NCBI GenBank assembly: GCA_029532415.1
Contig: JAQOTA010000050.1
Span: 6,324,001-6,388,000 of the forward strand
Reading direction: 5' to 3'
DNA length: 64,000 nt
From: Marasmius tenuissimus
Lineage: Eukaryota; Basidiomycota; Agaricomycetes; Agaricales; Marasmiaceae
Part shown: positions 46,901 through 58,774 of the stretch, piece by piece
How positions within the stretch are numbered: the first letter of the stretch is position 1
How the letters are laid out: every line of letters begins with the position of its first letter
Made by a program: the position numbers and the translations under genes
Notes under the pieces: generated by a model
Database searches by the model: none
What the model saw: only the letters and a program-made list of their open reading frames with translations
Told to the model about the DNA's origin: nothing

Positions 46901-48475
46901 TCAAAACCCTTCATCGTCTACGATATCCCACCCATCCTCGTCAATCCGCTCCTCCCTTTCATTTCTCCTGGTTCGAGTCTTAGGCGCCTTGACCTTCGAA
47001 GCCGTCATAGCCTGCATGAGCTGAGTAAACTCCAGCTGGAAACCCGGTGGGGTAGGTGCTGGTAGATGCGGTTGGGTTTCGTGTGAGCGTCTGAAAGAGA
47101 CAAGGGTCAGGTGTCGTCGAAAGGAGCGGCAAAGAAGGTCCGAAGAGCAAGGGCGCGAACGGAGGAGATAGGTATCTTGAAAAAGGGACGGAATCACACA
47201 CCTTCCTAGTTCAGCGCTGCAGCACACGCTCCAGAGGTTACTCAAGACATCGCCGGCCTGAGCAAGCGGAATGTCGACGCTCTGCGTATACGCAAGGTAG
47301 CAAACGTTGTATATGAGCATCGCGAACGCCGTAGTGAACGATTGCTGGGGTTCCGGTGATGGCAAGATGTACGAGTCGGATATGAGACGGGCGTTCGTGC
47401 TCGCCGTCGTAGGCGAAGTGGCATTTAAGGATTCCTGAGCTTGAGGATTCGCGCTGAGGTGTAAAGGCTGCTTAACATGCCATCTAGTAGAGACGAGAGT
47501 CAGTAAAAGCATCATTGAAACGAATGGCGGAAACGTACTTGGCCCAACCACCGTTCTCTCCACCCGAACCAGCACGTATGAAAGGGATCCCAACCCCAAG
47601 TTTTTCGCCGCTCCATGTGACCTCGAAGGGCAACTTAATACCCAGGTAGAATGTCAGTAGTGATAAAAAGTGTATCGTGTTCGTTATGACGGCGTTGATA
47701 TGATCTGGCGGGTATCCTGATTTCGTCCGTGATTAGCCACTCAGCTCAGAAAGAGAAAGCGGTATGAACGTACTTCGAATATCCCCCGGAACAGGCAAAA
47801 TCAGATCTCCAATCGTCCATTCTCCCTTTGTCCCAGCTCTTCCACCAACCGGTGGCCTGCCACCCACTTCAACGACGCTGAAAACCTCCACTAGTTCCTG
47901 CACCAACCCAGCCCTAGCACGAGCTATATTCGACAGGAGCATCGCCAGCTCTTGCCTCTCACACGAGAGCTGAGTTTGAATGTGCACCTCGGATGAATTC
48001 GAATGAGCACTGGGGGTCGTCACCAGCACTCTGGCGGCCGATAGCGTTCGCCTTCTCGTAGCCAGATTCTCCCTTAGTTGCTGGAGGCGAGCTCTTTCTA
48101 TTCATGGTTCTTTATATAAGAATTAGTCAACAAACGTAGAGAAATCAGAAAGGCTCACGAACTCTTCTCATTGTCCTTCCTGAGTTTGACGAGCGCGCTC
48201 ATCGCTTCGTCAACCCGACCTTCCAAGCCTGATACCTCTGCCCTCCGAATTCGGTTGGGTTCCATCCATTGTAGGCTCTTCCTCGCTTTGATAACATATT
48301 CGTCTCTTTCAGATGCAAAATGCTGTGTTTTGAGATGAAAATCTCGTTGACTGTTGAGAAGTTGATAATTAGAGGTAGGGAATCTTTCGAGAAAAGAAAG
48401 GAAAACATACTGAGCTCGTAGACAATCTCCGCAAAAAAACTGCCGTTGTCGTAGCTCACAATTTCTACATTCCAT
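46901..48475 (-). CDS. Atg14/UVRAG (Vps38)-family autophagy protein
   Basis: Exons 48411-48475, 48159-48350, 47774-48093, 47539-47716, 47202-47483 and 46901-47090 give 408 aa. The N terminus has two CxxC pairs (MECRNC and CGDC), the cysteine motif of Atg14/Barkor. A long charged coiled-coil follows (ARKSLQWMEPN to ERQELAMLLSNIARARAGL). Then comes the globular BARA-like half with IGDLILPVPGDIRRYPPDHI, FLSLLTFYLGIKLPFEVTW and AFAMLIYNVCYLAYTQ. Members bind Vps34-Vps15-Atg6 and target this PI3-kinase to autophagosome formation. The C terminus is Lys/Arg-rich, then acidic (DEDGWDIVDDEGF). Vps38/UVRAG is the alternative assignment, but the CxxC pairs favour Atg14. An in-frame ATG at 48559 could extend the start by 28 aa. 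Confidence 0.8.
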
Positions 48476-48749
48476 GTTGCCCGTCGCCGTCGTGATGGTG
48501 GTCGATGACAGAAAGCCGCGCGCTGACGTCGCCTTCGGCACTGGCGCAAGCACCGCCATGCACTGTCACGAACGTGACAGAGTGACGATAGCGTGATGCT
48601 ACTGGTCATTCAGCCAGGAGAGCACCCACATGGACCCATCCATCTCCCGATATGGCAGTGCCCAAGCAAACAAAACTCGATCAGATTCTTTCCACAGGTA
48701 AACCACGCCACAACTTGTAACCTATAGATACATACTTCCATAATCCCTA

Positions 48750-49322
48750 TCAGTTCGAAGTTCCATCGAAGACCCCACTGCCGCAGTGGAGACATCGGGG
48801 CGAATGAGGATCCTCAAGGACCGAGTCTGAACGGTATTTCCTGTCAGTCTTTAAGCCCTTCCAAAGACTCCGCAACCTCGAGCTCTGTCCTCGTTTCTGC
48901 CTTCTCTGTTGTCGAATAGAGGACTCGTACTCCGTGAAGAGTTGAAAGGTATCCTCGGACGGATGTGGAGTAACCTCCGCTGCACGGTCTACATTGACTC
49001 TCAGCCCTTTGGGCTCCCCGGATACGCAGGAAAGGACAGATAGCCAACGTAGGAGGTGGAATTTGATCTTCTTTCGAGGTTTAGCCTGTGGTTTTGTGAG
49101 TTACGCATGACACAAATTGATCTCAAAACGAACCGAAACAGTCTGTCCTCCAGCTTCGACGTCGACTTCGCAGTGATGGTGATGATGGTGGTGGTGGTGG
49201 TGGTGTATGTCGCCGTGATTTGTGATGTTGTGCACACTTTGGTTGCGGAAGAGGTCCCCTTGAACGGCGTTGAATGAGCCGCCATTCACCAGAAAGTCAG
49301 ATGGGTTTCCGAAGAATGACAT
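48750..49322 (-). CDS. Small His-rich protein with GGSFNxxxGD module, copy 1
   Basis: Exons 49134-49322 and 48750-49085 (48-nt intron) give 174 aa. The N terminus MSFFGNPSDFLVNGGSFNAV continues into QGDLFRNQSVHNITNHGDI and then 11 consecutive histidines (CAC/CAT tract). An Asn/Gly-rich GG[ST]FN...GD...N module is common at the N termini of agaricomycete proteins, including NLR-like ones, though I assign no function. The second half is basic (KPRKKIKFHLLRWLSVL) with FQLFTEYESSIRQQRRQKRG, a segment conserved in the paralogue at 51880-52282. It ends with an extra tail containing CLHCGSG. The His tract could bind metal ions. Confidence 0.6.
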
Positions 49323-49563
49323 GTAATGAACCACCAGGGGACACAGGAGGATATGGGCGGGACTAAGGAAAAGTCCGAATACTTAGGATTGCTCAAGCGT
49401 TGAGGCTGAGGCTCCATCACATGATAGTAGTATATTCGAACTCCTTAGTAGAACCAAACATAAACTACATCATTTAAATGTCTTTATTCAGCGCGAATCG
49501 GAGGTTTTGTTCATTACCTACAGTGAGATGCCATTCATTTTGATATCACAGCCTCAATGCTTG
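49323..49563. other. Short flank upstream of His-rich gene
   Basis: Nothing further seen. Confidence 0.3.
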
Positions 49564-49908
49564 CAGCTAACAATGAAACCCTAGCATAATTCGCACGACC
49601 CCCACCTTCACTGATCTGTTTATAGCCAAACAGAGACGCGTGGCCAACTCAATGGCAATCGCGTGATGACTTCTGCGATTTACAATGGACTCACGACGTC
49701 CCAACGACATTCAACCACAACCATCGCGACCAAAAGGCTGCAAATCCATTCTGAAGCTATAGAGCAACATTAGCTCAGAACTCCTGACCGCGAGAGGCAT
49801 GTATGGGGCGTAGGTACTTGTATTTTGGCCATGTGCGGTTGTTTGGAACTAAACAGATCAATGAAGGTGGGGGTCGTGCGAATTATGCTAGGGTTTCATT
49901 GTTAGCTG
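49564..49908. mobile_element. 345-bp inverted-repeat element with about 64-bp arms
   Basis: The left arm 49564-49627 (CAGCTAACAATGAAACCCTA...) is a near-perfect reverse complement of 49844-49908 (...TAGGGTTTCATTGTTAGCTG), separated by about 215 bp without coding potential. MITE-like. A clear target duplication is not visible. Confidence 0.85.
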
Positions 49909-51879
49909 TGACATACTACCGCCACCCACCTTAAGCAGCTTGTGACAGGTGCCGAAACCCTAATTGGGGTCCTTTGTACGTGAGGAATGGGCCCGACTGT
50001 TCACGGGGCTTCGCACGGACTGAACAAATCATTAATGTCACCACGCTGTTGATCTCACCACCATCATCATCGGACTCGAAACCCAGCCCCCAGAACAAAC
50101 CAGCCGCTGCTCCCCTTCTCTATGTCCTACTGCTCAGAAATGATGCGATAGCGCTTTTCATGCTCCTCCCTGCTCTGAGTGGCATACATAGCTCAGAGCC
50201 GCGGCCAATTCAATCGCAAAATCCGCTCGTTGTGCTCCCCACCACCCTCGACCCTCGTCGACTAGTGTCGGTGTTCTCAAAAAACTTTTAGATACCCTAA
50301 GAATCTACAGTCAAGCTCACGGAGTCCTTTGTGTCTCATTGAGAACCCTGGTAAGCTTTGCTCAATGAAATTGTGCTTCCTGCTTCTGCAAATGGTTCTT
50401 TCGAAATCGCTAGAGAAACAGCAACGGAATCTACGGGTCAATAATCTAAGCACTCAGGGCTACCGGAACTTCTTTATTTGAGCAGGATGGTTAGGACGTC
50501 GGAGATACACTGAGGCACGTTCGAGGTATGTGTACACTGCAGATCTGCGTCACTTCTCGTTATGACATTTCCGACTGTCCTTGACCGTTGAACGGCTTCA
50601 GCAAAACTGTCATGACCCAAAATTACGTCGGGTCGTTCCCTGTCATCTGGTTAAAAGCACCGCAGCCTCCTCGATTCTTCCGTATGCCCGTAACCACTCG
50701 AGCGGCTCGACTGATCTTGACTTTCATTCACGCGAGGACACTCACAACAGGATAGTTCACTACAAGGTAAATACGACCCACTAAGTTTTACTTTGTCCCG
50801 TTTAGGCTTTGACCGACGACTCCCTTCCCAGCACAGAACGGTCTGGTATACTTAGAGATTGTTCAAGCATACTGACCGATTTCTCACTAAGGATCCGTAT
50901 AATGTAAATCGCTCTCGCAACATTGCGGTCGCAGACGTGTGCGACCTGGACTGTGCCACTCGCGAACCCTGGCTTTGCCGTAGTGTGCACAGATCGTCCC
51001 CCTGTGCTACATTCGTCGTATAACTGACATTTCCAGTATTTTACTCTTTTCACCCACTCCGAAGATCATCTTCATTCTCCGATACCTACAACACCCGTTC
51101 CTCGTCGCCTCTATCATGACTCACTGTATGTTTCCCGAATTCGGCAAACTTCCATGATTTGAATGTACTCTACCGTTGTAATCTTGACATATTCGAACAA
51201 TATGAGATATATCCACAATTGGGCCATTTGATTGAGCTCAAAAAAATAATGTGAATAGCTTCCTAGAATGTTCTGCGTGAGCCGTAACTCAGAAAATAGG
51301 GAGCTTGCCGGTGACCTTCCCCGTTTCTACTATTTTTTGGCGCTTTAGTTGAATTCCGTCAGGGCAACAATACAGAGTCTCTGTATATATGAATCTATAC
51401 ATTAGATTTATATGTGATTTTTCGAAACAATCGTAACAACTACTCAAGGGGGGACTGCCAACAAAGGTTGTACAAGCGATCGCGGTATTCGTCGGATCCT
51501 GGCCAGATATAATTTTTATCCATGAAAGGACAACATCAAGACGGAATCTTGTCGTTGTTGAATGGGTCTCCGATTGTGAATTGCACCGCCACTACGGTTG
51601 TGAGAGAATGACGTCCACGTGATCAACTGCAAGGCGAGGACCCATACGGATCTACAATCCAGCTAATCTCCTAAATAGCAATGTTCAAGGACATCAAGTA
51701 CTGTATGTATGGTGGTAAAACTTGGATAGAATATGAGCCAATCACGTTCCTGGACGCTATGAGCATTCTCGTCCCCCCCCCCCCATCTCAGAGGTCCCTT
51801 TGCGGTGAGCACATCGAGAATTCTGAGGGGAGGACCTCCGAATGGCAGCCCCTGAGCTCTTGTAAAGTCTAGATGACGT
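49909..51879. other. Region without supported gene
   Basis: No recognisable coding region. There is a C-rich tract (10 C) at about 51775-51784. Confidence 0.35.
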
Positions 51880-52282
51880 CTATCTTCGTCCGCCACCCGA
51901 TTTTTTCTGTTGTCGAAGTCCCGATTCGTATTCCGTGAAAAGTTGTGTGCCATTCGAATCCGAACGATGTGGAGTCTCGGGAGAGCTCATGCAGAGGAAG
52001 ATGGACAGCCATCGTAAGACGGAGGTTCTGGTACGTTTTCTCGGTCGCTGAGCCCAAGATATCATATCATTAGATGTGAATAAAATGAATCGATCTAGCT
52101 TTACGCACCTTAGTTCCCTGAGTTTGTCTCTCGTCAACTCCGCGATGGTGAAAGTGGTAGTGGTGTATGTCGCCGTAGTTGGTAATATTTTGAACACTTT
52201 GGTTGCGGAGGAGGTCGCCCTCGATGGCGTTGAATGAGCCACCGTTCACATGAAAATCGGACGGATTCCCAAAGAATGCCAT
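51880..52282 (-). CDS. Small protein with GGSFNxxxGD module, copy 2
   Basis: Exons 52109-52282 and 51880-52047 (GTGCGT donor, CTCAG acceptor) give 113 aa. MAFFGNPSDFHVNGGSFNAI and GDLLRNQSVQNITNYGDI match copy 1 closely; the histidine tract is shorter and mixed (HHYHFHH). The second exon keeps KRTRTSVLRWLSIFL and QLFTEYESGLRQQKK. It ends shortly after, without the Cys-containing tail of copy 1. Conservation of both exons across two diverged copies supports a real gene family. Function unknown. Confidence 0.6.
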
Positions 52283-55200
52283 GTAGGTAGATGGCTGCTA
52301 AAATCTGAGCAGGGTTGGTTGCTATTTTGGTACCTCGAGGAAAGATACAGACACGAGGTTGCGGATTGATCCCGCATTGGGACGCACAAGCTGTTAAACT
52401 ACCATTTGAGGAAATTTAGACGCCCGCTGTAGCGCTTGTCGCCAAATCGACTATTGCGCGTCGGAACGACTAAATCTAGCTTTGCTCGGTAACAGCCTCT
52501 GGTCGGGTTCCGTAGTCTCAAAAGAGATGTATTTTGATCTCAGGATCGCTACTTCCATCTACCAAGTTGTCCTGCCGCCACTGACTAAGACATATAGTTA
52601 GGTTTCTTCGGAAAATGTGTGTGGGAAGTATAGTTGCGAGTTGTGATTTTAATAAATCGAGACGCTAGATTCATTGACCGTGGACCGTAAGAGATTGAAC
52701 GCTTCGGTACTACTATATCTGCCATGGAGAATTCGGCGGTCTATCAACGAACATGGGTACAACTTGGTGATCACGAAGTGCTTGTTTCAGACTCCGAACA
52801 TTCGGGACACCCAAAGGGGACCTCAAATGACCCTCGATTTCTGCGTCCACCACGTTAGCAAGGACTCGTACTACATAAGCCACTCGAACTCCTGCAATTA
52901 GTGACTGTGATGATATTGACAAGCCTCCTCATTCGTTTGATCAGAATCTCCAGAACGATGAAGGAAAGAAGTCAAGAGCGAGTCTCCGCAAACACCCTGC
53001 CGCATAACCGCAGCTGGCACGACTAAAAACGCGATTCGGTGAGGTCCATCAACACTCGTTGTCCCGATGAATTCACCTTACGCCTTTGATCTTTCCTGCT
53101 TGCGAGGGAACAGTGGTAGTCATCAATGATACATAGTTGATGGTAGAAACACTGGTTGGGTGCTAAGAGAAGCTGTAGATAATGTGGAAGACGTCGTCAT
53201 TCAACGCAACGTTGGGTGAATCGTGGTTTTTTCAAGGGGACGGGTTCATCGTGATCGCTGTCGGACACGTAGTAGAAGTGTTCGAAGAATGTCAATCGTA
53301 AAATCAAGAGATAAGCATCTAGGGTTGAGGGCTGATTCATCCTTTCATAACGACTCGCACCAATGACCTGAGTAATGGAAAGCGAGATCTAGACAAATTT
53401 GTCGGAGTTCACATAGTCGAAACCTTGGAATTGAGATTGGTGCTGTGATGGCGACCTCAAGGAACAACCCAGAAGAGGTCAGAGACACCAACCGTCAGTA
53501 ACACCCAGAAGTACTTGGCACGCTTTCACTGCTTTGACCAATCCCTCCGCTATCAACCTCAACCTCTCTATGTTCGCTCTCCGTGGCGGTGATATGATTC
53601 TGAAGTACAAGAGGGCACGAGTCAGGAAACCTGGGAGAGTGTTCACAGTGACACCACTGGCAATACCGAGTGTTTCTGGAATCTGAGTTCTCGTGCCTCC
53701 AAACAAGGAGCCGCATTGGCTGAGAATGTTGTTCGGAGACAGGCATGGCACGCGCGACGATATCCGACTTTCAGGTCCGTATACCGATGTACTTATCGCG
53801 GAAGTGACGTTCGCCACATGCAGTCGGTCTGATTTTCGAATGCCGGCTTTGGCTTGAAGTAGATGATCCACTGTTGTACTTGTGAAATCCGGCTGTTATG
53901 AACCAGATCAGCACTATGAGCCGGGGTGCAGCCTAGAGTGAACTGTAAGACAAGAACCAAAAGGTTTCAGGTTAGCACGCGTGTTCTGAATGAAACAACA
54001 ACAACACTAACGCACCTGTATTTGAACCCGAAAAGCTGCGACCGAAGCAGAGCCTAGTTGGTCCGTGGTGTGTTCCGGAAACCGGCCAAGTAGAGCTTAA
54101 TTCGGGATTGAATCTGAATCTACATATGTCGATTCTGTGTCTTTTCGAGTGGCTTCGACGAAAAGACTCGAGCTGCAAAGACTCGAACTGCAAAGGGCAC
54201 CATTTCCACTGTCTTCACAGCTTCGACGACAAACTTCTTGACGCTCGAGGAGAGCAGAAACGAGTAGGTATATTGATATCTTGCTTGCGTCCCGGTGAGA
54301 AAAAGGAAGTCGTTCAGACCAGATCAGGGCAGCAAAATGGATGCACAAGCCTAAGGACCGCGCCGAGCCGTAGTTCCTCTCGAGTTACCGACGTGAACAC
54401 GTGTGATATTGCCATGTGAAGCCTTTCAAAGCATCAGGAGGTGGTATTCGGAGGAGCCAGTGTTTTGTGAAAGTCAGGACCATGGCGGCGGGAGACAGGC
54501 CTGGTTGTGCGGCTTTGTCATCACTTGGACCGGCCCGATGGCTCAGTGGAGCCAAATTCCCTCATGATGACGCAGGGCCCTGGGCCTTGGACAGCTTGCT
54601 TTGACCTCGACCATCACGACCTTTGCTTCCGGCTGGCCAATCCTTGATTTGCTATCTTTACCTTCATCTATGTGTTCTGGAATAACTCGGAGGTAGGGCG
54701 TGATAACCGACTGGGTATTGTCTTATCGACCTCCTAATGATTCGCGTCTGACTTCTATCCTCTCGTTCGACGTCCAACATCAACATTCACTCCTGAAACT
54801 GCAACTGACACCGTTACTGTTCTACTCGGCGGCTAAGCTCCCCTCGTTGAATTTCATACTTTGAGATCTCTTGTTGTTCTGTTGGCTCGAAGTCGCCAGC
54901 GCGAATCAACATTCAACATGCCTTTCATCAACACATTTTTCTCCGTAGATGTTCCACCTGGCTCGCGTAAACTCGCCCAATCTACATGTTTCACGCATGA
55001 CCCGGCAGAAAGGTCATCCTGAACTAATCATCAACACAGGCAAGCAGCGGTGTCATGCTCCTTTTCTGTATCACTAAAGGTTGGCGATGCAGCTAAAATT
55101 GTACGTTTCACCGAAGCGAATCTCGACGTGGCGTTGACAATCAGTCTCTGCTGCGCAGAAGGTCCGACATCTTGTTGCACATTTCCTCAAAGCTCATTTC

Positions 55201-55515
55201 TACCGAGCCCCTCAACCCGAACTTCCTGGAATGGTTTCGCAACACTCACGCATTGGTCCATGAAAGGAAACAAAACAGACACGTCTAATTCCGTTACATC
55301 ATGGCCAGCCGCTTCCTTCGGAGAATTCGGATATACGCCAGCAGGAAGCCCATCTCAGACTGGAACAGATGATCTTGTTAGCTCGTTTGGCCTCCTTGCT
55401 GGCGTAAACTCATACGTTTGAGCCGTAACTTATCATTCATTTGCTCCATGCTGGGGTCGCTCTAATGATCAGCAGAATTTCGCCGAAGTAACGAAATAGA
55501 GAGCGCTGGAAAGGG
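52283..55515. other. Long region without confidently supported gene
   Basis: A minus-strand frame at 53479-53871 and plus-strand frames at 52674-52901, 54108-54419 and 55050-55421 have no recognisable domains. They may be gene remnants. Confidence 0.35.
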
Positions 55516-55522
55516 TATAAAA
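55516..55522 (+). promoter_or_regulatory. TATA box of intradiol-dioxygenase homologue
   Basis: TATAAAA, 84 nt before the ATG at 55606. Confidence 0.5.
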
Positions 55523-55605
55523 TCCTTCTCTCAGAAGGCCTAAGTCATCATCGAACAAGACTTTCGACCACCCTCGAGTAAAAGCAGCTACTTCCCTCAT
55601 ACACA

Positions 55606-56745
55606 ATGAAGTTCTTTGCTGTCGCTACCCTTTTCTTCGGCTTGGCCTCTGGTACGTGCAACGCTGGAATCTATCCTCTATTCATTACAAACTCATGCCT
55701 TCAACACAGCCGTTCCGACTCAGCTAGTTGCTCGTGACTGCTCTGCTGAGGTTGCTGCATTCAACCTCGCAAGGAGGGAGAAAAGAGGCCTCGCCCTCGA
55801 CAAAAGAACCATTTACCAGGGCCTTCAGAACGTAAGTCGATCCTCGCGCCTCGAGTAGTAAGGCTTGAATTTTGACGTTCGCAATTACAGACGACCTGTG
55901 TTTTAGCTCCCGAGGTCGCCAAGGTCAACTACGTCGCTAATGCTGTAAGGTTTTAGTTTGTTCTTGCTCTTCGACATAGAGTTGACCTTCCCTTCCTTTA
56001 GCCTGTTCGTACCGACATCACGGAAGGACAAGCGTAAGTTTCTCGACTATCCCATGAGGCTTTCAGGCTCTTACGTTTTCCCCTCCAGCGGTCTCGCTCT
56101 TACAATGGACATCGGTGTCATGGACATCACGACCTGCAAGCCTATGGCAAACACCATGGTTGAACTCTGGGGACGTAAGTCGAACTCTCCCCCTTCAACC
56201 TTTGGGCCCCCCTACTCACCTTCCCTTTCCCAGCCAACGCTGTCGGTAACTATGGCGCCACCTTCCTGCGAGGCTCTCAACCAACGACCTCGACGGGAAT
56301 CGCCGAGTTCCAAACCATCTTCCCCGGATTCTCCGACGGAGCTAACCACCTCAACATCGCCGTCCACAGCGGCAGTTCGCTCTCCACGAGCACGGTTCAC
56401 TCTGGACAGGTCTTTTTCACCGACCGATGGACGGATTTGATCTCGACGACGGCTGCGTATCAAGGAAACACGCACTCGAGAGTCGTGAACGCCCAGGACT
56501 CCAAGTTCGCTTCGGCTAACACCAGGGGATATAGCGCAATTGTTGAGTAAGTCTTCTGTGCCTGAGGTGGAGTGGAATGACATTCCGATACCGTAACTCT
56601 CCTTCTAGCATTGAGTCGATCCATGACGACTGGCCAGAAGGTGTCGTTGGATATATCAGTAAGTTATTGCTTCGCTCTGTGGATATTCCGGTGCCTAACT
56701 CCCATATTCTCATACTTAGCCGTCGGTGTTAACCCAAAGGCCTGA
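55606..56745 (+). CDS. Secreted intradiol ring-cleavage dioxygenase homologue, metal site altered
   Basis: Exons 55606-55651, 55710-55831, 55891-55944, 56002-56033, 56089-56174, 56234-56546, 56609-56658 and 56720-56745 give 242 aa. A signal peptide (MKFFAVATLFFGLASA) and a KR-rich propeptide (REKRGLALDKRTIY) precede the domain: TCVLAPEV, VRTDITEGQAGLALTMDIGV, ELWGPNAVGNYGATFLRG, FQTIFPGFSDGANHLNIAVH. In active intradiol enzymes, which cleave catechols, Fe(III) is held by two Tyr and a His-x-His pair. Here the Tyr in GNY is kept, but the second Tyr position reads Phe/Ser (FPGFSDG) and His-x-His reads HLN. Catalysis is therefore doubtful, although the frame is well preserved. It may bind aromatics or act as an extracellular non-enzymatic protein. 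Confidence 0.85.
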
Positions 56746-57424
56746 GCTCTGCATACGGAAGCGATTAACGCGAAAGTGTCTTTATTTAACTTGTCCCCAA
56801 TGTATACGTACCGGCAGACAGAATAAAAATTGTCTAGATGCCGATAGCTCCGACAAATGAATTTTGAAGTCAAAGATAGCAGACCTATAATTAGGTGTCG
56901 TACATACTATCGCAATCGCAGATTACAGGGTCTACAGGAAGAATGGGAAAACGGTCCAATGTGACTTGAATTAGAATCATCTCGACTCGATAATCTGAAG
57001 AAATCTGAAGAACTCGTTACCGTGGCGGCCGACTTGACGGAATGGAGGTTGATTGGACTCTGAGTCTTGGGATGTCGCGTGTTGCGAGTAACCCTTGCGA
57101 CTCTTTACGTTGGATCCAAAAGCAAGTTCAAACCAGGTTGAGGCCATCAAGGGGAGGAAAGGAGACTATTTCCCCAGCTGGAAGGTCGCTCGTAGGGTCG
57201 ATTTTCAAAATTCAACACCTTGCCCCCGCTCTGGCTGTCGACGTGTACACTCCGCATCCAGGAAGAAAAAGAGGCAATTCTGATCATTATTTATATATGT
57301 TATTTCCAGGTTTCATGAGTGCAGACGAAGTGAAAATGAATGTAAATGTAGCTCCGCAGCGGGGAGTGGCATACTGGTAAGTACTGGAGTGCGTTTGGCA
57401 GAAGTATGCACATCCGGAACTTCA
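56746..57424. other. Intergenic region
   Basis: No supported gene. It resembles in part the 3' flank of the second Cys-rich gene (GGGGCTATTGTTATTTCCAG near 58660 against TTATTTCCAGG near 57300). Confidence 0.4.
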
Positions 57425-57869
57425 TCAGAAGCAGCCACCGACCATAGTTCCCGCCTAATAGAAGCATAAAATAGTCAATCATTCAAGCGGGACGGAGAAA
57501 GTTATGAGGCAAGTAGCACGCACCGAAGTTCTCTGAGGTATTCCAGAACAACAATAAGAGGGGCCAGATCCGACATAGCAAACGAAGGAGAAAACGGTCT
57601 GTTCAAATCGAGTACCGTAAGGTTGGGCTCGCTGGTCAATAGATAAACATCGTACGCACCCAGCTAACCTTGCTGCAGTTATAAATCACACCAGGGCCTC
57701 GGCGACTAGGTGTGTTGCCGTTGTAGGCATTGTTACACGTCGCACGAGCGACAAGCGTGTCCTTCTCTACAAGCTCAGCCAGAGCCGGGGCAGCCTCAGG
57801 ATTGGGGGAAGGTGCCGCGATGGCGTTCAAGATGAGCGCAGCGGTGGTAACAAAGGTGATAAACTTCAT
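57425..57869 (-). CDS. Six-cysteine small secreted protein, copy 1
   Basis: Three exons: the first codes for the signal peptide (MKFITFVTTAALILNAIAA), a propeptide (PSPNPEAAPALAELVEKDTL) and ARATCNNAYNGNTPSRRGPG...YNCSKVSW. The second is TVFSFVCYVGSGPSYCCSGI, continuing to PQRTS, and the third AGTMVGGCF. The mature part has six cysteines in the order C, C, C, CC, C. Size and organisation suggest a disulfide-rich secreted protein, but no named family is recognised. A TATAAAA lies at 57935-57941 (minus strand). Two tandem paralogues follow on the same strand. Confidence 0.75.
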
Positions 57870-58620
57870 GGTGGGTATTTGGTGAGAGTAAGAACTGTGT
57901 GCTCCTTGAGTCTCCCTTCTTCTCTAGAAAGGGTTTTTATACCTCCCTTCACCTCCATCCCAGGATGGACTAGCTGCTCAAATGCTCTGTATGATCCGCC
58001 CTACTCACAGGGTGGCTGTCGGGCGACAGACTTGAGCGCCTCAGGACTGAACTCCAGGTGCCACCCGCCCATAGCGAATGACATCTTGAAATGTAACACA
58101 GCAGTGAGATGCCCTAGGACCCGTCAGATTATCTATTGATTCTCAAACGATGTAAACTTACCGCTCGACTCCTCCCTCAATAGATGTTGGCTGTCGTCCA
58201 CCAGTGGCGCCTATTCAAATTACTGTGAGTTCTCGACGGGTTGTACCGCCTGGTCTCAGCCTGTTGAGGTCTAGACGCTTTATGCGAGTCAGTCATACTC
58301 GATACGTCCCAATTGGAGAGCCTCAACGTCAAATTGATCAGCGCTCACGTTGCTTCAAGTTCGAATACGGAGCTAGACAGCAAAGGACGTTCAACCATGT
58401 ACGGAAAGAGGTCTTCACTGGTCGCAGCAAGAAATCTCAGGCCATTGCCGGAGTCCCGGGAGCGACTCAATTGGATCGAACGGTCGAGTTAGATCAGATT
58501 CATCTCGGCGGGCTCAGTAACTTCAAAGACTCGTTTCCCGTGCCAAATCAAGGTCAGAGGGACTCAGCTGAGTCACGGTCCGGGTCCTCGAGGGGTCAAT
58601 CCTCAATTTTCATTGTTTAA
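57870..58620. repeat. Promoter/flank duplicated at 59280-59830
   Basis: The segment upstream of copy 1 (TTTTTATACCTCCC, then ATGCTCTGTATGATCCGCCC and GGTGGCTGTCGGG) is repeated with scattered changes upstream of copy 2. The unit of duplication was therefore gene plus about 0.6-0.7 kb of 5' DNA. Confidence 0.75.
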
Positions 58621-58774
58621 CGTTCAACACCCAATGAAAACATCCCATGACGCATGGGGCTATTGTTATTTCCAGGTTTTACAAATTCAGACTAAGTAAA
58701 AAAGAGACCGTTGACGCGGCGTTGAATAGTAAGCGTCATCCGTTTAGTACGAGTGCGTCCGCTCAGATGGTGAT

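Noticed and set aside
49191..49205. Short GGT/GTG tandem tract as a CRISPR-like or independent microsatellite feature
   Set aside because: It is explained as codons of the histidine run; no spaced repeats of CRISPR type exist in the window.
49056..49277. Plus-strand frame antisense to the histidine tract, with a poly-valine run
   Set aside because: It is the complement of the CAC/CAT repeat; the minus-strand frame is supported by a paralogue at 51880-52282.
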